Positions 55,705 through 63,493 of a stretch of DNA of 64,000 nucleotides are shown here, piece after piece. A program made the position numbers and the translations under genes. Positions within the stretch are counted from its first letter, which is position 1. Every line of letters begins with the position of its first letter. The notes below the pieces were generated by a model that had not been told where the DNA came from, made no database searches, and was given only the letters and a program-made list of their open reading frames with translations. Source of the DNA: Frigoribacterium sp. PhB24 (GTDB lineage Bacteria; Actinomycetota; Actinomycetes; Actinomycetales; Microbacteriaceae); the NCBI RefSeq assembly GCF_003755185.1, contig NZ_RKIC01000013.1, positions 124,001 to 188,000 of the forward strand. Reading direction: 5' to 3'.

Positions 55705-56282
55705 CGGGCCGGACGGTCGTCGTCGCGGGCGTCGCCGGCGGTGTCGGGACGACGACGGTCACGGCCCTGCTCTTCACCCAGCTCTCGGGGGAGTCGGTGC
55801 CCCGGCTCGTCGACCACTCGGGCGGGGACCTCGGGTCCCGGCTGACCGGGGGCGACGACGCGCCGCGGATCGACCACGAGTTGACCCTGCACGACCTCGG
55901 AGCCCACGCCGACGGCGCCCTCCTCGACCTGCTCGACGACGCCAGCGTGTTCGGGGTCGTCGTGGCCCCGACGACCCCGGTCGGATTCGCCGACGCCCAA
56001 CGGGTCCTCGCCCGCATCCGTGAGCGCCACGGGGTCGGCGGCCTGCGCCGGGTGATGCTCGTGGTCGTCGGCGTCTTCGGCGAGCACCGGACCACGCGCT
56101 CGAGCGAGGCGCTGCAGAACGAGTTCGGAAGACGCTCGCTCGTCGTGGTCCCGCGCGACCCCGCGCTGGCGGCGGGCGGCCGCGTGCCGCTCAACCGGCT
56201 GACCCGGGAGTCCCGACGGGCACAGGGCGAACTCGTGTCGTACCTCCGCGAACGCCTGGCGAGCCACCGCGACGCGCGCTGA
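55701..56282 (+). CDS. ParA/MinD-like ATPase, T7SS-associated
   Basis: Protein of 193 residues. The N-terminal P-loop VVAGVAGGVGTTTVTALLF is a ParA-type loop in which the first lysine and the second are replaced (GGVGTTTV). Later VVVAPTTPVGFADAQRVLAR and VVGVFGEHRTTR resemble MinD/ParA segments. It lies last in the operon, overlapping eccC by four bases, and could help position the secretion apparatus. Confidence 0.72.
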   Translation: MTGRTVVVAGVAGGVGTTTVTALLFTQLSGESVPRLVDHSGGDLGSRLTGGDDAPRIDHELTLHDLGAHADGALLDLLDDASVFGVVVAPTTPVGFADAQRVLARIRERHGVGGLRRVMLVVVGVFGEHRTTRSSEALQNEFGRRSLVVVPRDPALAAGGRVPLNRLTRESRRAQGELVSYLRERLASHRDAR

Positions 56283-56338
56283 GGCGCCGAGCCGCGCCTC
56301 CTCGGGGACGCGGCCCGCGCCTCCTCGTCCGAGGGGCG

Positions 56339-57022
56339 TCAGCCCAGGGGCTCGATGAGGTGCGGGCCGTTGTTGCGCACGTTGTTCGCGTCGCGGCTCA
56401 CCTCGTACTGCACGAGGTCGTGCGCGACCTCGAACGAGTCCCGGTCGAGCAGCGTCAGCAGCTCGTCGGCGTCGAGGCCGTCACCCAGCCAGTCGTCGTA
56501 CGAATCAGGCGTCAGGCAGGCCGGCATCCGGTCGTGCACCTCACCCGGTGCCACGTGCGCGTCGCGCGTGATGATCGTCGTCGAGAGCACCCAGCGGTCC
56601 GGGTCGTCCTCGGCCTTGGTGGGGTCGGGCCACGCGGTGACGAGGCCCGCCATGGCGAGCCCGGCGTCGGGCTGGTGCACGTAGTGCGGCTGCTTGCCGG
56701 TCTCGGTCACGACCCACTCGTAGTACCCCTGCGCGGGCACGACGCACCGGCTGGTCGCGAACGCCCGGCGGAACATGCCGCTCGTCGCCACCGTCTCGAT
56801 GCGCGCGTTGATCGGCTGCGGCCGCTTCCTCAGGTCGGGATACCACGACGGGACGAAGCCCCACCGGGCCCCGGGCAGCTGCCGCTCGCCGTGTCGCTCG
56901 CGGACGACCGGCACGACCGTCGTGGGGGCGACGTTGAAGTCGTCGGGCAGGGGCCCCAGACCGTCGAGCAGGCTCGGCAGCAGATCGGACGTGGCCCGGG
57001 CAACGACGTAGCGACCGCACAT
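56339..57022 (-). CDS. SRAP domain protein (YedK/HMCES), abasic-site DNA crosslinker
   Basis: Protein of 227 residues beginning MCGRYV, with the catalytic Cys2 exposed after removal of Met. NVAPTT, ARWGFVPSWY, NARIETV, PAQGYYEW (Glu) and the histidine region VHDRMP are the conserved SRAP motifs. It forms a DNA-protein crosslink at abasic sites and shields them. It is divergent from the usp gene. Confidence 0.93.
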   Translation of the reverse strand: MCGRYVVARATSDLLPSLLDGLGPLPDDFNVAPTTVVPVVRERHGERQLPGARWGFVPSWYPDLRKRPQPINARIETVATSGMFRRAFATSRCVVPAQGYYEWVVTETGKQPHYVHQPDAGLAMAGLVTAWPDPTKAEDDPDRWVLSTTIITRDAHVAPGEVHDRMPACLTPDSYDDWLGDGLDADELLTLLDRDSFEVAHDLVQYEVSRDANNVRNNGPHLIEPLG

Positions 57023-57116
57023 GACGACAGTCTGCTCTTCCGCGGAGGTGCACGACAGTGGTTCACTGTGGCCGGGGCGCCGCACGGGACGGCGACGCGG
57101 TGAGAAGGTGGTGACC

Positions 57117-57635
57117 ATGTCCGACGAGCAGAACCCCGCACGCGGCTTCGTCGTCGCGGGCGTCGTGCCGAACTCGGGCGAGGCCGTCGTGGCGACCGCG
57201 GCCGACCTGGCGGCCCGCTTCGGCACCGGGCTGCTCTGCGTCTCGGTCGAGCCCGACCGCCTCGCCTTCGCCGAGGGCATCGACGGCACCGTGCTGTCGT
57301 ACCCGCTCGATCCCGACGACTACACCGAGACGCTGTCCTTCGACGCCGACCTGGAGGCGCGGCTGCGGCCGATCGCGTCGGCTCGCGGCGTCGAGCTGCG
57401 CACCTCGGTCGTCGCCGGCGAGCCCGCCCAGTGCCTGTCCCACCTCGCCGAACGGCTCGACGCCCCGCTGATCGTCGTGGGCAGTCGTGAGGCCGGCCTG
57501 CGGGGCAGCGTCCGGGAGTTCTTCGCCGGTTCGGTCGCCCTGCACCTCAGCCACCGTCAGCACCGCCCGGTCGTCGTTGTGCCGCTCGCCCCCGTGCCCC
57601 GCAGCCAGACGCTGCCGTGGGAGGACGAGCTGTGA
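57117..57635 (+). CDS. Universal stress protein (UspA family)
   Basis: Protein of 172 residues with one Usp domain (VAGVVPNSGEAVVATAADLAARFG at the start and VVGSREAGLRGSVREFFAGSV, the ATP-binding GxxG motif near 125-140). A short Asp/Glu-rich end. AGAAGG precedes the ATG at 57117. It lies 13 bp before crcB. Confidence 0.88.
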   Translation: MSDEQNPARGFVVAGVVPNSGEAVVATAADLAARFGTGLLCVSVEPDRLAFAEGIDGTVLSYPLDPDDYTETLSFDADLEARLRPIASARGVELRTSVVAGEPAQCLSHLAERLDAPLIVVGSREAGLRGSVREFFAGSVALHLSHRQHRPVVVVPLAPVPRSQTLPWEDEL

Positions 57636-57648
57636 CGCGGGGTCGCCG

Positions 57649-58086
57649 GTGACGCGCGCCGCGCGCCCTCGTGCCCCGCACCTCCGTCCGGCCCTGATCG
57701 CCCTCGTCGCCCTGGGTGGCGCCCTGGGTACGGCCGCGCGGGTCGGGCTCACGCTCGTCGTGCCGTCGTGGGGCGCGTTCGACACGGCGATCTTCACGAT
57801 CAACGTGGTCGGGGCGTTCGTGCTCGGCGTCCTGCTCGAGCGGTTGCTGCGCTCCGGTCCCGACGAGGGCGCGCGTCGCGGGGCCCGGCTCGTCGTGGGG
57901 ACGGGCGTCCTCGGCGGTTTCACGACCTACAGTTCGCTCGCGACCGAGACCGCACAGCTCGCCGGGGCGGGCGGAGGCGACCTCGCCGTCGCCGCGCTCT
58001 ACGGTCTGCTCAGCCTGGTGGTCGGCGTGCTCGCCGCGGCGGCCGGCATCCGGGTCGGCACTCGTCTCGCCGGACGCGCGTCGTGA
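57649..58086 (+). CDS. crcB: Fluoride channel CrcB, subunit 1
   Basis: Protein of 145 residues with four hydrophobic segments and the CrcB signature (GGALGTAARVGLTL, TINVVGAFVLGVL, GTGVLGGFTTYSSLA). Fluc channels export fluoride as dual-topology dimers; paired genes usually make heterodimers. GTG start. It overlaps the next crcB by four bases. Confidence 0.92.
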   Translation: MTRAARPRAPHLRPALIALVALGGALGTAARVGLTLVVPSWGAFDTAIFTINVVGAFVLGVLLERLLRSGPDEGARRGARLVVGTGVLGGFTTYSSLATETAQLAGAGGGDLAVAALYGLLSLVVGVLAAAAGIRVGTRLAGRAS

Positions 58087-58460
58087 GCCCGCTGCTCGTC
58101 GTCGCCGTCGCGGTGGCCGGCGGGGTCGGGTCCGCGCTGCGCTTCGTCGTCGACGGCCTCGTCAAGGACCGTCTCGGCGCGGCCTACCCGTGGGGGACGA
58201 CCGTCATCAACCTGTCGGGCTCGTTCGCGCTGGGGCTGCTGACCGGTCTCGCCCTGCAGGCGGTCGTCGCCCCCGAGTGGAAGCTCGTCCTCGGCACCGG
58301 CCTGCTCGGCGGGTACACGACATTCAGCACCGCGAGCGTCGAGACGGTGCGACTGCTGACGACCGGGCGACGCGGGGCCGCGGTCGCGAACGGCCTGGGC
58401 GTGCTCGTCGCGGCCGTCGTCGCCGCGTCCCTCGGCCTCTGGATCGGCTCGCTGGCCTGA
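58083..58460 (+). CDS. crcB: Fluoride channel CrcB, subunit 2
   Basis: Protein of 125 residues with four membrane segments, GGVGSALRFVVDGLV, TVINLSGSFALGLL and GTGLLGGYTTFSTASVE. It pairs with the preceding CrcB. GTG start in the four-base overlap. The 3' end of the gene runs into a tandem repeat. Confidence 0.92.
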   Translation: MSPLLVVAVAVAGGVGSALRFVVDGLVKDRLGAAYPWGTTVINLSGSFALGLLTGLALQAVVAPEWKLVLGTGLLGGYTTFSTASVETVRLLTTGRRGAAVANGLGVLVAAVVAASLGLWIGSLA

Positions 58461-58496
58461 CGGCCTCGCGGCCTGACGGGCTCGCGGCCTGACGGG
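58448..58496 (+). repeat. Three tandem 16-17 bp repeats across the crcB stop codon
   Basis: Units at 58448-58464 (with one extra base and one change), 58465-58480 and 58481-58496, the last two identical (CTCGCGGCCTGACGGG). The TGA of crcB lies in the first unit. Confidence 0.85.
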
Positions 58497-58506
58497 CTGG
58501 CACGCC

Positions 58507-58560
58507 GAGTGGGCAGAAACTGTCCTTCGGTGGCTGGGGAAGGACCATTTCGGCCCACTC
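58507..58560. repeat. Imperfect 22-bp inverted repeat (REP-like) between convergent genes
   Basis: Arms 58507-58528 and 58539-58560 pair over 22 bases with three mismatches and a 10-base loop. It is not followed by a U-tract and may act as a bidirectional terminator or be a repeated intergenic element. Confidence 0.75.
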
Positions 58561-58573
58561 GACTCGCGCCTCC

Positions 58574-58614
58574 GGGGGGAAGGGGGGAAGGGGGGAAGGG
58601 AGAAGGGGGGAAGG
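58574..58614 (+). repeat. Poly-purine G6A2 repeat tract
   Basis: Three units of GGGGGGAA, then GGGAGAA and GGGGGGAA, on the plus strand. Five G runs of three or more could form a G-quadruplex. It lies just before the end of the CDF gene. Confidence 0.85.
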
Positions 58615-58631
58615 CGACGAGGAATGCCGGG

Positions 58632-59546
58632 TCAGGCGTGCGTCTCGCGCTCGTGCCCCGCGTGGTCCGCCGGCTCGAGCTGGAACGTCGCGTGCTCGAC
58701 CGAGAAGTGGGCGGCGAGGCACCGGTCGAGGGCGTCCAGGGTCTCGTCGACCTTCATGTCGCAGAACACCTCGCGCTCGACGACGACGTGCGCCGAGAAG
58801 ACGGTGGCCCCGCTCGTGATCTGCCAGGCGTGCACGTCGTGAGCCGAGACGACACCGGGGGTGTCGCCGATGTGCGTCCGGACGGCCTCGAGGTCGATGT
58901 CACCCGGCGCCGAGCCGAACAGCACCCGGATCGCCTCGCGCAGCAGCGCCCAGGCCCGCGGCACGATCATCGCCGCGATGATCAGCGAGCCGACCGAGTC
59001 GGCCTGCGTGAAGCCCGTGGTCAGCACGACGACGGCCGCGACGACGACCGCCGCCGACCCGAGCAGGTCGCCGAGGACCTCGAGGTAGGCCCCGCGCATG
59101 TTGATGGAGTGCGTCGCGCCGCCGCGCAGCACGAGCAACGCCGCGACGTTCGTCGCTCCGCCGACCAGGCCGACGACCAGCATCGGCAGGCCGAGCACCT
59201 CGTGCTCGCCCACCGCGACGAGACGTGAGACGGCGGCGACGGCGACCGAGAGCGACACGGCGAGCAGCACGAGGCCGTTGACGAAGGCCGCGAAGACCTC
59301 GGCCCGCCGGTAGCCGTAGGTCTGCCGGCCGCTGGCGGGTCGTGCGGCGACGATGGTGGCCACGAGCGCGATGATCAGGCCGGCCAGGTCGGACAGCATG
59401 TGCCCCGAGTCGGCCAGCAGGGCGAGCGAGCCCGAGAGCCAGGCGCCGACCAGCTGCGCGACGAGGCCCAGGGCGATGATCGCGATCGCGAGGCGCAGCC
59501 GTCGTCCGTCGGCGGCGACGTGTCCGTGACCGTGGTCGTGGCCCAT
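58632..59546 (-). CDS. Cation diffusion facilitator family transporter (zinc/divalent metal)
   Basis: Protein of 304 residues. It starts MGHDHGHGH (His-rich metal-binding tail), has six hydrophobic segments with the metal motif LLADSGHMLSDLAGL (HxxxD) and, in helix 5, LEVLGDLLGSA, and a C-terminal cytoplasmic domain (HDVHAWQI). CDF proteins export Zn/Mn/Co by proton antiport. ATG at 59546 fits the family. No metal regulator lies beside it. Confidence 0.93.
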   Translation of the reverse strand: MGHDHGHGHVAADGRRLRLAIAIIALGLVAQLVGAWLSGSLALLADSGHMLSDLAGLIIALVATIVAARPASGRQTYGYRRAEVFAAFVNGLVLLAVSLSVAVAAVSRLVAVGEHEVLGLPMLVVGLVGGATNVAALLVLRGGATHSINMRGAYLEVLGDLLGSAAVVVAAVVVLTTGFTQADSVGSLIIAAMIVPRAWALLREAIRVLFGSAPGDIDLEAVRTHIGDTPGVVSAHDVHAWQITSGATVFSAHVVVEREVFCDMKVDETLDALDRCLAAHFSVEHATFQLEPADHAGHERETHA

Positions 59547-59797
59547 GGGCGCCTCTCGTCGGGGTGGCTGATCGGGGATGGCTGATCGGGGGTGGCGGTC
59601 AGCCCGCCGGATCGGCCCGCCGGGTGTCGGGCCGGCGTCGAATCTACCGGCGCCCGCCGGCGACGGCCACCGATCCGGGCAGTCGATAACGACTCTCGAT
59701 CCCCGCGACGACGCCGATCGGGGCGCACCGGGTCGACGAGGAGGCGCGGGTCGGCCCCGCCTGGGAGCCGCCCCCACCGCGCATGGTTCAGTGAGGC

Positions 59798-60706
59798 ATG
59801 ACCGACTCGACCGAGACCTCGTCCGCCTCCGTGGGGGAGCCCGCCCGCGCCTCCTCGTCGCTCGTCGCGGTGACGGGCGCGACGGGTGCCGTCGGCGGGA
59901 TCGTGGCCGCGCACCTGTCCGAGCGGGGCGTGCCGCTGCGGCTCGTCGTGCGGGACGCCGCCCGCGCACCCCGACTCGACGGCGCCGAGGCCGAGGTCGC
60001 CGTCGCGACCTACGGAGACCGGGCCGCGTCGGTCGAGGCCCTGCGCGGGGTCGAGACCCTGTTCATGGTGTCGGCGGCGGAGGCCCCCGACCGGGTCGAC
60101 CAGCACCGGGCGTTCGTCGACGCCGCCGTCGAGGCGGGCGTGCGGCACGTGGTCTACACGTCGTTCGCCGGTGCGTCGCCCGACTCGGTGTTCACACTCG
60201 GGCGGGACCACTTCGCGACCGAGCAGCACATCCGCGAGTCGGGTCTGGACTTCACCTTCTTGCGCGACAACTTCTACCTCGACTTCCTCCCGCTGTTCGC
60301 CGACGAGCAGGGCGTCATCCGCGGTCCGGCCGGCGACGGGCGGGTCGCCGCGGTGGCCCGGGCCGACGTCGCGTCGGTGGCGGCCGTCGTGCTCCTCGAC
60401 CACGAGTCCCACACCGGGGCGACCTACGACCTGACCGGCTCGGAGGCGTTCACGTTGACCGAGGCGGCGGCGCGACTCACGGCGCTCGGAGGGCGCTCGT
60501 TCACGTTCGTCGACGAGACCCTCGACGAGGCCTACGAGTCACGCCGGGTCTACGACCCCGAACCGTTCCAGGCGGACGCCTGGGTCAGCACCTACACGTC
60601 GATGGCCTCGGGCGAGGTCGCCCAAGTCACCTCGGCCGTCCGTGACCTGACCGGACGCGACCCGTTGACCCTCGAGGTGCTCTTCGCCGGCGGCGTGCAG
60701 GGCTGA
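59798..60706 (+). CDS. NmrA-like NAD(P)-binding protein (atypical SDR)
   Basis: Protein of 302 residues with an N-terminal Rossmann motif VTGATGAVGGIVAAHL, the QHRAFVDAAVEAGVRHVVYTSF segment, and LRDNFYLDFLPLF as in QorB/NmrA redox sensors. It may be a quinone reductase or NADP sensor. The substrate cannot be deduced. ATG at 59798, divergent from the CDF gene. Confidence 0.85.
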   Translation: MTDSTETSSASVGEPARASSSLVAVTGATGAVGGIVAAHLSERGVPLRLVVRDAARAPRLDGAEAEVAVATYGDRAASVEALRGVETLFMVSAAEAPDRVDQHRAFVDAAVEAGVRHVVYTSFAGASPDSVFTLGRDHFATEQHIRESGLDFTFLRDNFYLDFLPLFADEQGVIRGPAGDGRVAAVARADVASVAAVVLLDHESHTGATYDLTGSEAFTLTEAAARLTALGGRSFTFVDETLDEAYESRRVYDPEPFQADAWVSTYTSMASGEVAQVTSAVRDLTGRDPLTLEVLFAGGVQG

Positions 60707-60720
60707 CCCGGCACGGCGGT

Positions 60721-62022
60721 TCAGGGCACGCGCCGCGACGACAGCACGCCGCTGACGCCGAGCACGACGACCGCCGCCGCGACACCGATCATCGGGATCT
60801 GCCAGTTGCCGCTGACGTCGTGCAACCCGCCGATGGCGAGCGGGCCGAGCGCGGCGATCGCGTAGCCGCCGCCCTGGACGAGGGCGGACAACCGTCGGGC
60901 CTCGACGTCGGTCGACGCCATGCGCACGATGACGATGAAGATGATCGTGATGCCGCCGCCCTGTGCGGCCCCGCCGAAGATCGACCAGAGCAGCCAGTGC
61001 TCGGGCGCGAAGAGCAGGCCCAACGGCATGGCCGACCAGAACACGGCGATCAGCCCGATGACCACCGCCGGGCGTACGCGCAGGGCGAGGAACGGCACGC
61101 CCAGCGCGCCCACGACGGCGAGGATCTGGAAGACCGACGAACTCGCGCCGGCCGCCTCGCGGGTGAGTCCGACCTCGTCCCGCAGCAGGGTCGGCATCCA
61201 GGCCGTGAGCCCGTAGTAGCCGAACGCCTGGCCGGCGAAGGCCAGCGTGAGGCCCCAGGTCGTCCAGCGCCGCAGCAGCGGGGTCGCCGTGCGTCGGCGT
61301 TCGCGGGCGTCGGCCTCGGCCTCGCCGGGCTCGACGACGTCGATGCCACCGGTGAACACGTCGGTCGCCGAGGAGGCGCGGTGCCGGTCGTCGACGTCGG
61401 CCTGCGACCCCGGCACCACGGCCACGCTGCCGCCGAGCACCGCCACGCGGGGCCCCACCGCGACCGACCAGACCACGGCGGCGAGGACGGCGAGCAGCCC
61501 CCACGTGACAAGCGCCAGCGGCCACCCCACGACCGAGGCGATCGGCGCCGTGGCGAGCGACGTGATCATCGACCCGACGTTGAGCGCCGACGTGTAGATG
61601 CCCGTGACGAAGCCGGCACGCTCCGGGCTGAAGTCGCGGCGGATGACGACGGGCAGCACGACGTTGCCGATCGTGATGGCGACGCCGATGACGATCGTGC
61701 CCACGTAGAGCCAGACGGTTCCGCCAGCCGTGCGCAGCAGCGTGCCGAGCAGGACGCCGGCGAGGCCGAGGGTGACCGCCCGCTCGGCGCCGATGCGCCC
61801 GATCAGGGCCGAGGCGAACGGGCTGGCGACGGCGAAGCAGAGCACGGGGATGCTCGTGAGCAGCCCGGCGACGACGGCCGTGAGCCCGAGATCGGCGCTC
61901 ATCTGGTCGAGCACAGGAGCCGGGGCCACGATCGGCCCGCGCATGTTGAGGGCGATCAGCACGATCGCCAGGGTGAGCAGCCAGGCGGCGGGCGACCGGA
62001 CGACGGCCGCGGCGCGGGTCAC
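60721..62022 (-). CDS. MFS transporter of the CynX/NimT family
   Basis: Protein of 433 residues with 12 hydrophobic segments and NMRGPIVAPAPVLDQM in the first helix region, the NimT/CynX pattern. Other members export cyanate or 2-nitroimidazole. The loop between helices 6 and 7 is long (about 190-230). GTG start overlapping the HAD gene stop by four bases. Confidence 0.9.
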   Translation of the reverse strand: MTRAAAVVRSPAAWLLTLAIVLIALNMRGPIVAPAPVLDQMSADLGLTAVVAGLLTSIPVLCFAVASPFASALIGRIGAERAVTLGLAGVLLGTLLRTAGGTVWLYVGTIVIGVAITIGNVVLPVVIRRDFSPERAGFVTGIYTSALNVGSMITSLATAPIASVVGWPLALVTWGLLAVLAAVVWSVAVGPRVAVLGGSVAVVPGSQADVDDRHRASSATDVFTGGIDVVEPGEAEADARERRRTATPLLRRWTTWGLTLAFAGQAFGYYGLTAWMPTLLRDEVGLTREAAGASSSVFQILAVVGALGVPFLALRVRPAVVIGLIAVFWSAMPLGLLFAPEHWLLWSIFGGAAQGGGITIIFIVIVRMASTDVEARRLSALVQGGGYAIAALGPLAIGGLHDVSGNWQIPMIGVAAAVVVLGVSGVLSSRRVP

Positions 62023-62696
62023 GCGGCGCCGCGCAGCAACGAGACGCCCAGGAGCGCGGCCACCTCGTCGACGTCCGCCGCGACGGCGACCGCGCCGACG
62101 TACTCGTCGGGCTCGCCGTAGCCCCAGCCGACCAGGATCGTGGGCACGCCGTGCACGGCCGCGCCCTCGACGTCGTGGTGGCGGTCGCCGAGCAGGACGG
62201 GACGCGAGAGGTCGGCGCCGCGAGCACGCAGGCGCCTCAGGGCCTCTTCGACGACGTCGGCCTTGGTGTTGCGCACCTCGTCGTCGGAGGCGCCGGTGAT
62301 GACGTCGAGGTAGCGGTCGAGTCCGTGCGCCCGCAGGATGGCCGTGGCCGGGGTCTCGGGCTTGGAGGTCGCGGTCGACGTGGGGATGCCGGCCGCGTGG
62401 ACGGCCGCCATGAGGTCGGGTACGCCCGGGAAGACCTCGCCCTCGAGGGCGCCGTTCGCCAGGTAGTGGGCACGATAGAGCCGCATGGCGTCCACGAGGC
62501 GCTCGCCGTCGAGCCCGAGCCGCACCTCGAAGCTCTGCGGCAGCGGCGGTCCGACCCAGGCCATGAGTTCGGCGGCGGAGGGCACCGGCAAGCCGAGTTC
62601 GCCGATGGTGTGGGCGAGGCTGGCGGTGATCGCGGGAGCCGAGTCGGCGATGGTGCCGTCGAGGTCGTAGAGCACGGCCGTGTAGGGGAGAGTCAT
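62019..62696 (-). CDS. HAD family phosphatase (Gph-like)
   Basis: Protein of 225 residues. HAD motifs: nucleophile Asp in LYDLDGTIADSA, TSTATSKPE (motif II), motif III Lys and GDRHHDVEGA (motif IV). The shape resembles phosphoglycolate phosphatase or 5'-nucleotidase PpnN-type enzymes. Coupled to the MFS gene. Substrate unknown. Confidence 0.9.
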   Translation of the reverse strand: MTLPYTAVLYDLDGTIADSAPAITASLAHTIGELGLPVPSAAELMAWVGPPLPQSFEVRLGLDGERLVDAMRLYRAHYLANGALEGEVFPGVPDLMAAVHAAGIPTSTATSKPETPATAILRAHGLDRYLDVITGASDDEVRNTKADVVEEALRRLRARGADLSRPVLLGDRHHDVEGAAVHGVPTILVGWGYGEPDEYVGAVAVAADVDEVAALLGVSLLRGAA

Positions 62697-62745
62697 CGCC
62701 CCCAGCTTAGGGACGAGACGGGCGGGCGGTCGCGTGCGACGAGGG

Positions 62746-63441
62746 TCAGAACAGACGCGAGTGGGAGTCGTCCAGTCCGCGCATCGCGTCGTAGTCGAGC
62801 AGCAGCGTGCGGATGCCCCGGTCGTGGGCCAGCGTGCGGGCCTGCGGCTTGATCTCTTGCGCGGCGAACACCCCGGTCACGGGCGCGAGGTGCGGGTCGC
62901 GGTTCATCAGTTCGAGGTACCGGGTGAGCTGCTCGACCCCGTCGATGTCGCCCCGGCGCTTCAGTTCGACGGCCACGGCGGCGCCCTTGGCGTCCCGGGC
63001 CAGGATGTCGACCGGCCCGATGGCGGTCATGTACTCGCGGCGGACGAGGGTGTGGCCCTCGCCGAGCAGGTCGATCTGCTCGGCCAGCAGCTTCTGCAGG
63101 TCGGCCTCGACGCCGTCCTTCGTCAGGCCCGGATCGACGCCCATCTCGTGGGACGAGTCGTGCAGCACCTCGTGGATCGAGACCATCAGGATGTCGGCGG
63201 TCTTCGCCTGCGTGACCTTCCACAGCTCGACGACACCGGCCTCGCGTTGGTCGTCGTCGGGTTCGACCGTGCGGATCGTGCACGGAGGGCTCATCCAGTT
63301 CAGCGGCTTGTAGCTGCCGCCGTCGGAGTGCACGAGCAGGCTGCCGTCGCTCTTGACCATCAGGAGGCGCGTGGCGAGGGGGAGGTGGGCGGACAGTCGA
63401 CCGGCGTAGTCGACCGAGCAGCGGGCAATGACGAGACGCAC
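62746..63441 (-). CDS. nucS: Mismatch-specific endonuclease NucS
   Basis: Protein of 231 residues matching NucS: N-terminal beta-clamp-like region ([20 protein letters not shown]), catalytic core [22 protein letters not shown] (Asp, Glu, Lys) and C-terminal SHSRLF. It cuts both strands at mismatches and replaces MutSL in Actinobacteria. GTG start. It is divergent from the LacI gene. Confidence 0.95.
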   Translation of the reverse strand: MRLVIARCSVDYAGRLSAHLPLATRLLMVKSDGSLLVHSDGGSYKPLNWMSPPCTIRTVEPDDDQREAGVVELWKVTQAKTADILMVSIHEVLHDSSHEMGVDPGLTKDGVEADLQKLLAEQIDLLGEGHTLVRREYMTAIGPVDILARDAKGAAVAVELKRRGDIDGVEQLTRYLELMNRDPHLAPVTGVFAAQEIKPQARTLAHDRGIRTLLLDYDAMRGLDDSHSRLF

Positions 63442-63478
63442 CCGACGATCCTACGGGGCGACGCGGGCACCCCGTCGG

Positions 63479-63484
63479 CTAGGC
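63479..63484 (+). promoter_or_regulatory. Possible -10 element for the LacI gene
   Basis: TAGGCT fits TANNNT and ends nine bases before the ATG, so the transcript would be leaderless or nearly so. Confidence 0.4.
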
Positions 63485-63493
63485 TGCGGCAGC

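Noticed and set aside
39045..56300. Integrase or transposase marking a genomic island
   Set aside because: No integrase, transposase or terminal repeat was recognised, so island status stays an inference.
57649..58460. Fluoride riboswitch before crcB
   Set aside because: Only 13 bp separate crcB from the usp gene and no crcB-motif fold can fit there.
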